Shown here piece by piece: positions 48,945 to 63,400 of a stretch of 64,000 bases of DNA (positions within the stretch are counted from its first letter, which is position 1; each line of letters starts with the position of its first letter). The stretch is taken from positions 82,295,539-82,359,538 of the forward strand of contig CM051519.1 in assembly GCA_028015205.1 (NCBI GenBank), written 5' to 3'. The notes under the pieces are model-generated. The model searched no databases. It was not told the DNA's origin and worked only from the letters and a program-made list of their open reading frames with translations. The position numbers were made by a program, and so were the translations under genes. Source of the stretch: Mytilisepta virgata (Eukaryota > Mollusca > Bivalvia > Mytilida > Mytilidae).

Positions 48945-51900
48945 TTAATCGTGCTGTACTGTAGGTTCCTCGACACTTAGTTCGTGTTGCGATGCTCTTG
49001 GCATGAAACAATAAATGCATCTGAAAAATATTTTAGAAACTTTTACACAAAAAACAATTTGTTTGAAATGCTTATTATTATGGTAAACATATATCATATT
49101 TCATATGCACATCATGTGTTTGGCCTTTAAAAAAATTTATTGATAGGTGAAACTATACCGAAAAAAAGTAATGAAAAAGATACGACCGAGGCGGTTCAAA
49201 TAATGGTATAAAAATCAGCTCGTACTGAAATGTATTCGATGCTAAAGTTGATGTATGAACTGTCATATGATCAACAGATAAAAGAACAACATAAAGTGTA
49301 TTTTTTGCTTATGAAACTTACACCATAAGAACTAACGAAGCAAATGCAAAACCAGCCATAACATAAAGTACCAGTCCATGGTTAATTGTTACTGTATGAT
49401 GATATATGTTGTTAAACAGAATAGTTCCGCCGAGGTTACTCGCGGCTTCTAACACGTAAATATTCGAGAAAAGGACACCTACAAAAGAAATTAAAAACAA
49501 TTCATAATCTATATAATATACAAATAGGGCAGGAACTGGTTATATCTTTTCAGATCACTTTGTTTCCTTTTTTGTGGATATCATGGATATTAATAGTGCT
49601 TCTTATGTATTTTCACAAATACAAACGTTGATAGTTGTATAACAATAACGTAATCGAATAAAAAACACACAAAATAAAACAATTTAGAGTCAAGATTATC
49701 TATTTTGGTGACCGAAGATGCCAATTGTTTTACAGTGAATATAAGAAAGTGTAAGAATATAGGATATACCTCGAGGAGACAGCATTGTAGAATCAACCTT
49801 GCTTATTATAACACATATACAGTTTTATAGTTTTAATCCTTAGCATTCAAATTTTTCATTTCGGGGTTTTAATTGAATTGCACTTCAAATGGTGTTACTG
49901 ATTTATATTCTAATTTTGATGTTTTATTACAAAATTGCTTACTACATATCATGCCATAAGACTGAACGTACACATTTAGTAAATGATTGATTACGTATAG
50001 TAAATTATTGATTACTTATATTAAATGACCGATTACGAGTAGATGTCATCAACACGAGTAACAACTCGCACTTACAAAAGAACCAATAATTTGCTTTGGA
50101 GACAGTGGTGTTTAAAAAAAAAGACAAAAGTCTCCACAAGTCCCAAATAAACACCCCCCCCCCCCCAAAAAAAAAAAAAGAAAAGAAAGAACCAAAAAAA
50201 AAAAAAAAAAACACACGTATTAGGCTGAGAATCAACTACAGGGTTCTGACTTGGGACAGGCATATACATGTAGTGAATTTGGATGGATTTAATATGTCTA
50301 TGAGTACTCAAATCTCAAACTTAGTCCTCAGTAGCAAAAATTTCATAATCATTCCCGAGAAATACCCAATTGTATAACGACAGTGAAATAAGTACCTAGC
50401 TTCAAATGTTCATCGTTGACAAACAGTAGCGCAAAGGAAGAATGCAAATTTATGTTAAAAATCATTTCTTTCTAGACTAGAGAATAAGCTCTCGTGCTTC
50501 GAAATTCGATTTAAGACCATAAAGTAATCTAGAAAAATAATTAACTAATGCATTAGAAAATATAGATATTCTATGATGCAACTCAGCAGTTGGGCTCAAG
50601 CCCACTTAAATCTATTTTTTTGATCAGCTATTGAAATCTCGAAATATTACTATCTTGGGCTTGTTTGTGACAAAATCACATTTTTACCTCCAACTGAACA
50701 ATACACCGATAACATTTTTGCAAGGATATCTTTGAATAAAAACCAATAAAAAATGGAAAGAAATTTAAGTTTGCTTAACTTCAAGCATAGCATGCATTTT
50801 TAAACCAGTTAAACAATACATCAACGCAATGCAGAACTAGGAACTTTTACAAAAAGGACAACGAATTTTGACTGCCACTGTTGACGTGAGGAGAACTGAT
50901 TAGGGATGGACAATATAGTGTGGTACCACCAGCCTACTGTTTTTTGAAAAACTAAAGTAGGTCTTTAATTTGCAAGTAGAGAAAATAGAAAAATACGCCA
51001 CAACAATCAGTTAGTATATTTATTGACAATGAGATGGTGTGTAATAATTGATACATGTACTTATAATAACAATTATATCTGATGACAAATATTTTTCCAT
51101 AACTATTAGGTTTCAGTGAACCCTTTTCGCTCGAAACAGCATTGCGATATATTTTTTCCAGTAAGTCTGTTTGAACAACGCGTACGGTAAACATATTTCC
51201 TTTCTATTGAACACTTTTTTATTTTGATTATGTCAAATTATCAGCGATATATGAATATAGTAGATTTACTAAAAACAATTCATGTTTTACTTTCATTATC
51301 TATCAACCTTAACGTGTTGAATATTGCGCTGATTTATTAAGACTTACCTTGCTTATCTTTACTTGTGAGTCGAGATAGTAAGGCTTTTATTAGTGAGAAC
51401 GGAAGAATTCTGAAAATTCCAGCAGCTGTTGCTGAAATAAAACAGAAAATGTCTATCTACTAACCTTATTTAACACCAGATATTTTCTAGGAAAGGAATG
51501 GTATATATTGGTATATTGGCTGTTTGTCGGGGCAATTGGAAAATATTCTACCATTTGAAGAGCATTTGCAGGCATTGTTATTATGATGAATTATTTGAGA
51601 CAGTTGTTACATGCATACATAGGTTGATGTGATATTATTGTCATAGTTAACTTACAAACTTAGAGCTCCTTTTTTTAACGTGCTGTATTTTCCGTCACGA
51701 TTCGATACACGGCGCTTACAGTACGAACGTTACAGACCTATGAGATTTATATTAAAACGTGTGTGATTATATAATATAATTAGTTTTCATGCAAAATCAA
51801 TCAAATGCAGTTATCTGGTGTAAACATTTTGCTAGCACATTCCACTCTCTCAAAAAATTATGTAAAATTCTCATGCGTATCTACGTAAACAGATTTTCAG

Positions 51901-53191
51901 TAAACTGGAGAGTCCGCTTTATATGACCAATATCGCAATATATATCGTTTATCGCTGAAGCGCATCGTCACACCTCTATAACAAACATTAGACACCTCAC
52001 ACAAAAAAATAAAATCTAAAAAAAATTTATGAACCCATCAAGATTTTCTATACTTTACCTTTACTTACAAATATATGCCATCAAGTCAGTGTTTGATAAT
52101 CCAAATAATGTGTAGTAAGCTACAGACGATATCAGACCGAACATAGCAATATATTCATCTTTAACACGAACGCAGTAAACGTGAATGAATTTCAGCATAC
52201 CAGTACCAACAACTACCTTTACAAAATTAGCAATAGCATTATACCAGGCAATATGCACCGCTGACCAACAGAAAGGTTCGCCTAAAGTATATATAACTCT
52301 TAATGTTGTGAAGGCATTGTATGGCATAAAAGCTAAAGAGTAAATGACAAAATGTACCAGGAGGAATTTTACGTTCTTTCTCAATTGCTGTTTGTCTTTA
52401 CACCATAAAGAGCTCATCTGACGTAGAACATCTCTGACCTTTACTTTTGAATTCTTTTTTGAAGATGTCCATGGATCTTTTAATGTTATAATGATTACAA
52501 TTAGAAGAACCAGTTGCATTACGGCTGATAGGATGTAAGGATATATAAAACCTGCATATTGGATAAAATATCCAACACTTATTTGGTAACATATACTACC
52601 GAGAAATAACAATGTATCGTATAATGTCAGTGTGAAGGATTTTTCTTTGTCTGTAGTTGTACAATCTGCAATAATAGCAGAATTAGCCATATGAAAAGAA
52701 TAGAATATTCCACATATTCCCCATATACCAGAACTAACAACGTAATAGATTAAGTCCATACGTCTATAAACAATAACACTTTTAAATGCAAAGGATATAA
52801 AAGTCAACAAAACGTTCCAAACAAGGATAGGCTTTCGTCCTATTTTGTCCGCCATCGGACCTGCAAATATTAATGCTGGAATAGCTAATCCTGCTTGCAC
52901 AAGTGAAATGTACCAACTCCAGTCAGAGGCTAATCCTTGAATGATTTCGTCCGAAGCTGATGAATTTTTTGTACATTGGTTTAAAGAAGTATCCGATATG
53001 TTTTCTTTCGAAATGATCTCAGTATAGTTCTTTAGACTCATCAGATAAGCATAAATATACTGTGGCTCGGCCGTCACACTAAGTTGAGCAGACGATCCAT
53101 ACAAAACGACAAACATTAATATTTTTGTCGATGTGCTGATACACTGTTTTGGAGTTTTCTGATTTTTCAGTAAGTATGTTTTTTCTTCCAT
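48945..53191 (-). CDS. SLC46-like MFS transporter, gene E
   Basis: Four exons on the minus strand: 52069-53191, 51348-51431, 49322-49478, 48945-49020; phases 1/1/2; GT-AG; 479 residues. Start set at MEEKTYLLKN (53191), matching B and C; an upstream in-frame ATG at 53227 would add 12 residues. Acidic dileucine E3xxxL7L8; sequons N55, N64 and N76; Cys73; GPMADKIGRKPILVWN at 111-126; EPFCWSAVHIAWYN in the TM7-8 loop, where W-T-S-E is replaced by W-S-A-V and IGW by IAW, a departure from the other members; exon 2 encodes IFRILPFSLIKALLSRLTSKDKQG-type sequence; exon 3 encodes GVLFSNIYVLEAASNLGG and TM12. The tail is short (25 codons, SVEEPTVQHD). Exon 1 ends ATATTT rather than GG-G, giving S instead of A at the junction. 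Substrate unknown. Confidence 0.87.
50144..50215 (+). repeat. Poly(C)/poly(A) low-complexity tract
   Basis: A run of 15 C followed by A-rich sequence, within intron 2 of gene E. ORFs at 50005-50377 are products of this tract. Confidence 0.85.
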
Positions 53192-54411
53192 CTTATTTCG
53201 ATGTATTAATTGATCCGACTTGCACACTTAAATTAAATTGTGCGATCAGTATTATAATTTAATATTGATAGATAATGTTTTCTAGTAGTGCAGTTGATAT
53301 CAATTATAATATCTGACCCTTATTTGTAGTTATCTTCGTGTAACACATTCAAACTATAGTTCAATGAAGTCACCAAGAAAAGAAATATTGAACATGTCGA
53401 AAGGCTTATTCTGAAGAAAACATTAAAAACGTGTGTTAGGGTCAACTGGACAATTCAGCCTGGTGGAGTCTTTAGTTGTGTATCAAACAATACGAACTAT
53501 AGCATTTCATTATATAAAAACCACTGGGATTTCACTTTGGTTTAAATCCTGTGTGAGTCGTCTTGGTATCATAAATACGTAAATTCTGCTGGTCCCGCGT
53601 TAGTATCTGTAGTTTGAATTTGCATTTTAAACTAAATTAAATGTTTGTTAATTCATATAGCAGTTATACTACGGTTACACTTCAGTTTTTTAAACTGAAT
53701 TGGCCGAAAGTTTTCAATGCTGACAATGTTTATTTGCACACGAAAGGAAAGCTAATATTGTGTAGAATGTACCTATATGCGGACAAATTGCTTATGAGTT
53801 ATAAGAATTTGAATATTTGCATTTTTATTTTTTGGGGCAAGTTTAATGCTTTGTAATGAATGTCGTCAGAGAAATCCAAAATGGCCGCTATGCAAATTAC
53901 CAAAGTTCCCGCAATTTTGCCATATGTCGTTTGTGGTAAAGGGAGATTGTTAGTGAATAAAATGTACATATTCGTAGAGAAAAATGAATAAGGAATCGAT
54001 TGATGTATTCCATGCAACTTCCATGTTTTCTATACGGAGTGCGCTCTGACGTCCCACGGCCCCAACATATCACACAAAAGGCCGTCAGACGTCAGAGCAA
54101 TCTCGAACTAGATCACCTGTGTTAAATCCCCGGATGTAGCCACATGTATGTTTGGAGACACCCACTCTGGATTATTTCCTGTTTGAAAATCCAATTCAAA
54201 ATTGCATTTTATACGTAGATTGCAAAATTGGGGAATCCAGAATTTATTTAACATTTGATTTAGTATGAATAAATACTTTTAAGGAATTTTTTTATGAAAC
54301 AAACAGTCTCTATTGTAAACTGCATATAACAGAAATATACAAAGCCGTTTTTATTAACTGTAACTGTATACATTTCCCTTCTAAACATGAGGTTGCACTT
54401 GTTATCGTGCA
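53192..54411. other. 5' flank of gene E, with one perfect-stem hairpin
   Basis: No gene recognised. At 54043-54098, GCTCTGACGTC-CCACGGCC pairs with GGCCGTC-AGACGTCAGAGC around an 18-base loop; both arms hold a CRE-like GACGTC. It may be a small mobile-element end or a palindromic regulatory site. ORFs at 53641-54017 have no family motif. Confidence 0.4.
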
Positions 54412-54866
54412 AAGTATACCCCCACTCTTTTTTAATTTTGAAAATTGGGAAAACAGACTTGAAGGTATTGTAAAATTTCTAAGTAACGGCAAACTGGAAG
54501 TGGTTCCTTGACAGACCTGAAAATAGGAGAGACGATATAACTCATGGTCATAAAGCTACAGGCCAAATATCAAATATTCCGTTGCATAGAAATCGAGAAA
54601 ATTTTGATGAAAAATTTCATGTCAACATAAGGTATTCTAAAATTTGTAAGTATCGGCAAACAGGAAGTGGTTCCTTGACATACCTGAAAATATGAGAGAC
54701 GATACAACTCATGGTCATAAAGCTACAGGCCAAATATCAAAACATTCCGTTGCAGAGAAGCCGAGAAAAGTGTGACGAAATATTTCAGTTTGAACGGACG
54801 GACGGACGGACAGACGGACGAACAAGGTGAATCCAGTATACCACCCACTCCGTATAGTGGGGGTTT
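54412..54866. mobile_element. 455-bp element with CCCCCACT ends
   Basis: Left AGTATACCCCCACTC, right ATAGTGGGGGTTT (reverse complement AAACCCCCACTAT). The interior contains a directly repeated block of about 170 bp (GGAAGTGGTTCCTTGACAGA; ATGGTCATAAAGCTACAGGC; CAAATATCAAA) and a (GGAC)n run near 54795-54822. Confidence 0.6.
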
Positions 54867-57410
54867 AATATGTTATTTATGTATTCATAACGTAACTTTA
54901 AAAAACTGTATAATCTTAAAAGTCTATGGTTCGTACGTACTTTAGATTTGGAAGCTTTTGATAGTTACATAATTACTGATAATACGATATAATTGTTATT
55001 TGAACTTAGGGAAAGATACCTTGAACTGATTTATTTCTAATTTGAGTGCGTGTCAATATGTTTCTGTTAACTACGTGCAGAATGGAGATGTAAACCAGAG
55101 AAGATGAACGCGTATAGAAAAGACTATTAAAAATTTAATAATAATATTAATTGTTAATATTAACTGAAAAGAGGGGAATGGTTGCCAAACATACGCAAAA
55201 TGTAATAATTTCATCATTGCCGTGATTGCTGAAGGTCGACAATATGTCGAAATCGGTATCAATTGCCAAGAAACTTCAATTGCACATGTATATGTAAACA
55301 AAAGCTAACAACGGGGCTATGCATATGTACACAATATTTGAAATGAAAATTGACTTTAAAGTATCGATTTCATTCATGTTTCATAAAAGCTCTTATAGGA
55401 ATAGGAAAGAGTATCTTCGGTACCAACACCTGGCATTGGTTCACATCCGCTGCATTTCACCATATTTATCTCCCAAGTCATTAACTTGAAAAACAAGAAG
55501 TGACCCGACAGTGATTAGAAAATAAATTCACCGAATGTTAATCGTTGTGTGAAGTGTGCATCAAGACATCATCATTCGGTGAGAAGATAAAAATTCAGTC
55601 TAGAATTATAAAAGGACATAGCTCAGAAATGATAAAATTGAAATATGTAAAATTATAATTGGATCTGTGTTTAGTTTTCCCTTGCAATATTTGCAAAGTC
55701 ATGCTGGATACCTTAGTTTGTTCCTGCTGAACGAAAATAAAACTCTTGAGCGTTTAAAGGCACGATACGCAATTTGTAAATTGATCTACGTATTGTGGTA
55801 ATAAGCATTTCAAAACATTTGGTGAAGGGAAACTCAAGATGCTCAATTTGGGAAAGTGTGGAAAGTACAAAATTCACCATTCTTCCATTTATAAGGGGAC
55901 TCTGGAAAGGAAATATACGTGATAACATTATTCGAACTTTATCTGTGTATTGTAGTGATAAACATTGTATATGAATTAAAACATTTGGCTAATTCAAATT
56001 CAAGTTAGTATGTGGAAACCAAAGTCTGACGGGGAAGGTGGGGTCGGGGTATGAAAACGGTCATAGGTGGCATACAGGACACACCATATAAAAACAGACA
56101 GGAACTACGAGACCAACTGAATTAGTCCAAAACTTTTCCCCGGTGATCTTTGACTTCTTCCATTTAAGAACACGGGAGAGAAGTTTTTATAACAGATATG
56201 ATATGTTAAAATTCCCCAAATGGCTCTTTTTCATGGAACTTACCAAACCATGCAGAACTTATCCAAAGAGAAAATTAATAGAATACCGATTAAAAGTGGA
56301 CATCTCCTTTTGGCTACGACCATACATATTAGATATGAAAATATCTGATATATCTTGCCAATATGTACTGAAATCATTTTTCGACAAAATCCTCATTTTT
56401 AGGATAAAGGTGTAGATTAGGGATCCTCTTCCGACAAATTATCTACTACGATTATGTCGATTGCAAAAATAACCGAAGAAGGGTACAAAGTTTACGAAAA
56501 CCTCAATTTTGGATAGTTTGATAGCAATGAATGGAATGGCGGATTGAACATTTTTGAATAATATTTGAGTCCAAGAACTCTTTCACATGAATTCGGTAAT
56601 ACCAGAATGTTGTTGTTTAGTTTAAATTCAGGAAAAATAATTACAAACGATATGCTTTTTCTGATATTTATATAAATTCCTATTTGTTGTTAGTGCTTCA
56701 TCTGATATTTCCACGAATTTGGAATCAATTAACCATGTCCAAAGTGCAATATTATTGTTCGCAAAAACCGTGATATTATGAATGTCTAAAGTGATATCAC
56801 TTGCAGTTTTTAAGGAACTTCTCCCTTTATTCATTGCTTCAGTATTTCTTCACAATACGGAATAAGAAGAGGGCTTTGTTTAATCTTTCAAGTTTGAATC
56901 AATGACATCACAAATCTGAGTGGTGCAATTTCGGTAATAATTGGGCATATTTTTGTTTTAAAGGAAAACATACCGAACATCAAAACTAAGAAAGGCTAGA
57001 ATACAAAAAGATACAAGAATTCAACAGAAGGAATGTTTAATAGCAAATCAAAGTAAAGATAATATGTATTTCATTGACATCAATCAGTTCGTTATGAAGT
57101 CCACAGAATTCCACACCTGGAAAGCAGTTATCAACCGAACCAGGATTTGCATATTTCTATTGTAGCGGTTTTTGTGTAACTTAACCTTATTAACTGGTAC
57201 GTCGATTACTTATATTAATTTGTACTAGGGTGAGGACATAAATGCCTTACTGATTTGACATACGGGGATATTATCTGCTCACTGGCTCTTATAAAGACAT
57301 GATCATGAATTGTAAGATGCAACAGTAGTTGCTTAAATTTAACCCTGTTTTCATGTAAAAGCAGTGTTATAACACGGTATCCACATAATGTTCATTATCT
57401 ATTATTTGTT
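54867..57410. other. Intergenic between genes E and F, nothing recognised
   Basis: AT-rich. A small imperfect duplication near 55785-55985 (TACGTATTGTGGTAATAAGC / GTGTATTGTAGTGATAAACA, each followed by AAAACATTTGG). The 90-residue ORF at 56143-56415 has no family motif, signal peptide or flanking splice logic that I can see, so it is not called. Confidence 0.4.
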
Positions 57411-60400
57411 TTAAACATGCGTCTCTGTGTCAACTCTCTGTATATTTGGTTTTTCTATTACAAATTCTTTCTGAACTGTAGGTAACGTTTCACAAATAAT
57501 GTATCTGAAGTAAAAAGATATTCATAGTTTTATAAAATATAATTATTAAAAAAAAATCCAAAAAAAAATAGCACCATTTTATGTTAGAAGAAATAATAAA
57601 TGTGGATCCCTTTCTATGCAGTTATCCTACACGAATTCTAAATACACAATTTATATTTTTTGTTGGAAAAAAATGAATATGGTTTGTTATAATCAGGCAA
57701 TTCTCAAAGGGCCTTATTGAGTTTACGTTGATGTGCAACATTTCTAACGTATTGAAGGATGAAGAACAACATTAAAAGCATGATTTCCGTTGCTTTTACG
57801 TTTACGTCTGCAACATGCTTGTTTTGACTTCGTGTTTAAAATGTATCTACCATATCATTTCAAACAAAAACAAAGCATGTACTCTATTTAAAATTATTGC
57901 TCTAATCATTATGTATCAATATTTTCAGTTTAATTTTGAGGTCACTTGGACCAACTAGCCACCTTAGCTAACAATAAAACTATCACAGAAAATCTCACAT
58001 GTCGGACGGCCATTATCATAACTTAATGCCATTAGCATATAAATTCTGTTTTTGTTTTATCTTTAACATTATACCTATATACTACATGCAATATAATATC
58101 ATGTTTAAATCTGTAAAGCAAACCAGTGCCCGAAAGCAAAAAAGAAAAAATGTAGCAACACGTTCCAAAACGTGCATTACGTGCATTAAAGTTATTTCGA
58201 ATAGACTGAAAATAAAATTAGTCAATCCTTATAATTTAATTCCATTAAATCAGAGTGAGGTTCCAATCTATTATTAGAAAATACATATTAGTCTATGATA
58301 TGATAGAATGTTTTAAAAGAAAAATTATTATTACATTGAGTGTGGTGAAATACCGGGATTCCGAGTGAAATCAAAATCGATAATTCACCCAGTGAAATTG
58401 AAAGTCATATTTCACTCTAGGAAGTGACGTAACAATAACCGTCGCCAACAACGTTGCTATACAATGGTCGACGCGTAATCATATAATGCATTATATCGTT
58501 AAAATTTCTGAATACATGGAATATTTCAATGTAATAAACAGAATAACAAATCTTGAAATTGGAATACCAAAGATCTACAACTCGTCAAAGAAAAACATTA
58601 ATACTTCACTCGTGAATTAATGTGTTGTTTGGTAACTCGTTGTAGATTGTTAGGTATTCGCATTTCAAGATTAGTTATACTATAATTATTATATTGAGTG
58701 TATAGTTGTACTATAATTATTATATTGAGTGTGATGAAATATCATAATTTCAAAGTGAAATCAAACCCGATAATGACTCATTACTGGAGAATCATTGTAG
58801 TTAACGTTTTTTAATATATACTAAACGTTCAGGCCAATCATTGATTTTTCTATTCAACCTGTTTTAAATTTCTTTGTCTTTTATGTAGCTTGTTGATATT
58901 ACCCGGTAAATGTGCCTAGGGCGCCGAGATGTAGTGGTTAGCGCATCGGATTACGAAGCCAAAGGTCCATGGTTCGATTCCCGTTCAGGATGAAAATTTC
59001 AGGGAAAAATTTTCGACGCCCTATATACACCATTTGCGAGGATGGTATCGGTAAAAGATGCTAGTCTCGTGTTAAGGGAGAGCAACACCCTTAGCACCTT
59101 AAAAACTCCTCAGTAAAGGTCGAAAAAAGAGTAGGCTAAAATGGCACTACAGGGGTCGCCCTCGCACCCGCCAAGTGGAGAGGGATTAGTATAAGTTGGT
59201 ATGACTTGTTTCCCAACCCACTATAAATAAATAAGTTTAAACTAACTGTTCCTTTAGTACGTTTTTAACATCCCATACAGAATTTCGCTAACCGATGCTT
59301 GGGACGATGTGGAACTTGCTGTGAGATCCGGAATTTTTTAAGATTATTTCGAATTTAAGATGCAGAACAGCAATCAAAAACTTTTACTTTTACTATGGTC
59401 ACTAGTGTAATGAATTATGCGACTAAAAATCATCAACGATATCCTACCCATTTAGCTTTAATATCTTCTTAACTTACATCATAAGGACGCAGGACACAAA
59501 TGACAAAAACGCCATCACAAAAAATACTAAACCATGATACGTCGACAAGGTCTGGTGATATATGTTGTTGAATAATGTTGTTCCACCAAGGCTGCTGACT
59601 GCTTCTAGTACATAGACATTTGAAAACAGTACTCCTGTTGGTATAATAAAAGTATGCTTATTAATTTAAATTTAAAGGGTAGACATACATTTACCTTTAC
59701 ATGTACTGGAACTTGTAAACAGTCTAAAGTGTTGTTCACGACAAATGAAAAATAAATATTTAACCATGTTGTGCAACGAGTATCTTGACCATTATATTAC
59801 CTTCCTATAAACAATACATCCAAACTTTGCACCATAAACAGGCTCATCGTTCACGAATGGCCTTGTCCTAAATAATACCATAAAAGTATGAATGGAAAGT
59901 ATGTTACGGAGAACATCCTAGTATGATTGTGGAGCCTGATTGTTGCCGCATCGGCAGGTAGGTGCTCATCAAATAATTAAATTTTATGGTATTTTAAGGT
60001 TTAACTGAAATCGGAAAATAACATCAGCTGTGTCATACATTTATCTTCCAAATTCAATTAACCTCACTGACACTTCTACGTCGTTCTTCATAAAATTTCA
60101 TTTGGCAATGGCCAAACTAGGTAGAAATTTGTGTCAAACGTGTGACATATATACGTACCAGTAGCACTGCATATAAGTGTTGTCTCATAAAGCTTGCAAT
60201 GTTCAATATCCCCCTTGGTATAAAACAGTGCGTCATTTTTGGTACAAAACAGTTTTGTTTATATCAGTATGATTTGTGATATCGACGTATGAGTAGAGAT
60301 TAATAAAACCACGACCAAGGGTACACACGCACATGCTCACAAGTCAGAGGTTCTGTGTCTATTCGCGACCATGGGACTGCTTGTCAGATATAATATTTGA

Positions 60401-63400
60401 GAAAAAGTGATGTTTATACTTTTGTTACCTTGATGACGGAAGACCCCTTTTAAAGCAAATTGTTTGTTTCATCCATCAAAATTCTTTTGAGAATATAAAA
60501 AGATGGAATTAAATGTAAATTAAAAACAAATAAGTGATAGTTATCATCAAAATATTTAACTACATAATGCATAATGGCTATGTATTTTGATTTCAATTTT
60601 TGGAGAAAAAATAATCTGATTCCAATTTGGGAAAATACACAATTTGATTCAGGCTTTCTACAGTATACGAGTTTGCGCGCAAGATAAAAATCTGATTTGC
60701 TCGTCGTTCGAAAAAAATTAATTCTGACCTGGACTAAAAAAAAAACCCATATCTCCCCCCCCCCTCCGCAATCAAGTTAATGCTCTTACGATCATGATGC
60801 AAATAGATATTTCGGTAGATTTTCATTCATTTCATTTTGATTCAGAAGGATGGAGTAGAATAATTTCATTTGTCAGGAATGCAATTGTGCATACACCTAG
60901 AACGAAGGCGAAAGATGACGAAGTGTGGCGACGAGATATGTAATGGGGGAATCGGGGGAATGTACAGTTGGGGAGACTAATGTAAATACTACAATCTAAA
61001 TCACTGGAATGTCAGTCTGTGATACTTTGCTATACACAAAAGGACAAAATATAACTAGGATCTTCGGATATAGAAAAGAGGTGCACCAATTATGAACCTT
61101 ATGACATTATTTTTTATCTTCTGAAATTTTAATCTTCACAATCATAAAGGATGTTCCCAATCATACTTCGATATCTTAAATCAATACATTTGTATTGAGA
61201 AAAAACCGCGGTTTTTACAAACAACGACACTCTGTTTTATACCAAGGGGTCATTGAACACATAAGGCTTTATGAGACAACACTTATATGCAGCTACTGGT
61301 ACGAGAGCATTCAAGTACGAATTAACGTACGTCGAAATATTTAGGTCACATAGGTAAAATTTAATTATTTGATGAACACCTACCTGTTGATGCGGAAACA
61401 ATCAGGCCCCACAATTATGTATATGTAAGAGAATGTTAATCCCTTTCATACTTTTATGGTATGATTAAGAACAAGGCCAGCCGTGCTGTTATTATTAACA
61501 TATTTTGTTTTAGAATTAACTTTGCTGCCCCTTCTCCATTTTCGTGAACTTATACAGATGACACTTTAAAAAAAAAAAAAATTCATGTTGCAAATCTACC
61601 TACCTTGATTATCTTTGCCTGTCAGTCGAGACAGCTTTGCTTTTATCAAGGAAATCGGAAGTAACCTGAGAACACCAATGGCTGTTGCTGGAATTACCAC
61701 ATAAATTCAGTAAAAACATAAATATACAAAATTTAAAAATAACGAAATATCTATTTTTCCGTTTTCGCTTACAAACATGTAAAAATTAATAAATGTTTGT
61801 TTTTAAAGTTGATGATGCGAGCATTCATCGCTCTAACCATGTACATGTATTCTGAAAATAATTGAATACGTTATATCGTGGTATTTTTTAATTGAGACAT
61901 TTTGATCACACATATCATTTCACCCTTTTCTGCCTTATATGACTTGATATACCCTACTTGCAGAGTTGTGGGTATACTGGAGTCATTTCCTTGTCTGTCT
62001 GCAACTAGTCATTCATCTTTTGGCTGATATTGTTCATATTTAGCATAATGGTTGGGAATTAACCGTAGTGCACATATTTTACAAATTTTCAGATTGGCTG
62101 ATCTTTGCTAGAGTTATTGCCCTCTTCATATATGTTTAATATCTTGTGTTCAACTTTTGACCGATTTTTTTTCATATTTGCTATCAGGATTTGGCATGAA
62201 GATGCGCATACTATACAGATTTTTAAAAGCGTTATTATCTTCGAAGTGCGGGGATATTGATATCGCCCCCTCCGTCCGTCACACTTTCTTGTGACCTAAA
62301 CTCCTCGTTCATTTTTAACTTCAAACTTTAATTTCTATACAGCATTGTCACATACTGTATCTAGATGCGCAATAAGGTTTTAGAATTTTGATTTTCAAAA
62401 AATGGGGCCCACTGGGATTGAATTTCTTAAATTGACAATTTAAACTTGTGACCTAAACTCCTCGTTCATTTTTCATTTTATGCATTTGATTTCTATACAG
62501 TGTTGTCACATACTATATGTAGATGTGCAATAAGATTTTAAAATTTTGATTTTCAGAACTCGGGGCCCACAGGGTGTTGATTTTGAAAATTGGGAATTTA
62601 TAGCTTGTGACCTAAACTCCTCTTTCATTTTTCATTTATGTATTTAATTTTTTATGGCATTGTCACACTGTATATAAGGTTTTATAATTTTGATTTTCAA
62701 AAATTGGGGCCTTTAAGGGCCGAATTTCAAAAATTGGGAATTATAAGTGGTTGACTGAAAATTTTCTTTCATTTTTCATTACATACATTTTATTTCTGTA
62801 CAGTATTGTTATACACTGTATGCAGATGTGCAATAAGGTTTTAGAATTTTAATTTTCCAAAATTTGGTTCTATATTCAAAGATATAATTGTGAAAAAGGT
62901 GCACAGGGATACAAAGTGTGGGGAGTGCGGGGATAGCTGTCATTTCCGACTGCCTCAGTCTAATTGTGCTTTTCATTATATTTAATTAAATATCTTGTGT
63001 ATGTAACTAGTCGTACATCATTTGGCAAAGTTTTTGGAATCATTGTTGGGCAATCACTTGAACATGCGTACATTTTACCGATTTGACGGATGATTGATTT
63101 TTGGAGGAGTTACTGGCCTTTTTATATATATTGTTTGATATCTCGTGTACGCAACTAGTCATTCATCTTTTGGCAGATTTTGTACATATTTACCGATTTG
63201 ATGATGTATTGATTTATGAGAGTTTAAGCCCCTTTCATATCTGCTGACTAAATATCTTGTGTAAGCAGGTTGTCATTCATCTTTTGGAGGACTTTATTTC
63301 ATATTTGGTATCACGGTTGGGCAGGACATGAACACATGCTCATATTATATTGATTTCACGGTTGATCGACTTTTTAAAGAATTATATCTGTTGTGTGAAC

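Noticed and set aside
56143..56415. 90-residue plus-strand ORF
   Set aside because: No family motif, signal peptide or flanking exon logic; composition is like the surrounding AT-rich sequence.
58915..58992. tRNA gene
   Set aside because: A and B boxes are clear, but the acceptor stem and anticodon arm do not fold cleanly and the sequence continues into a SINE body with an AAATAAATAAG tail.
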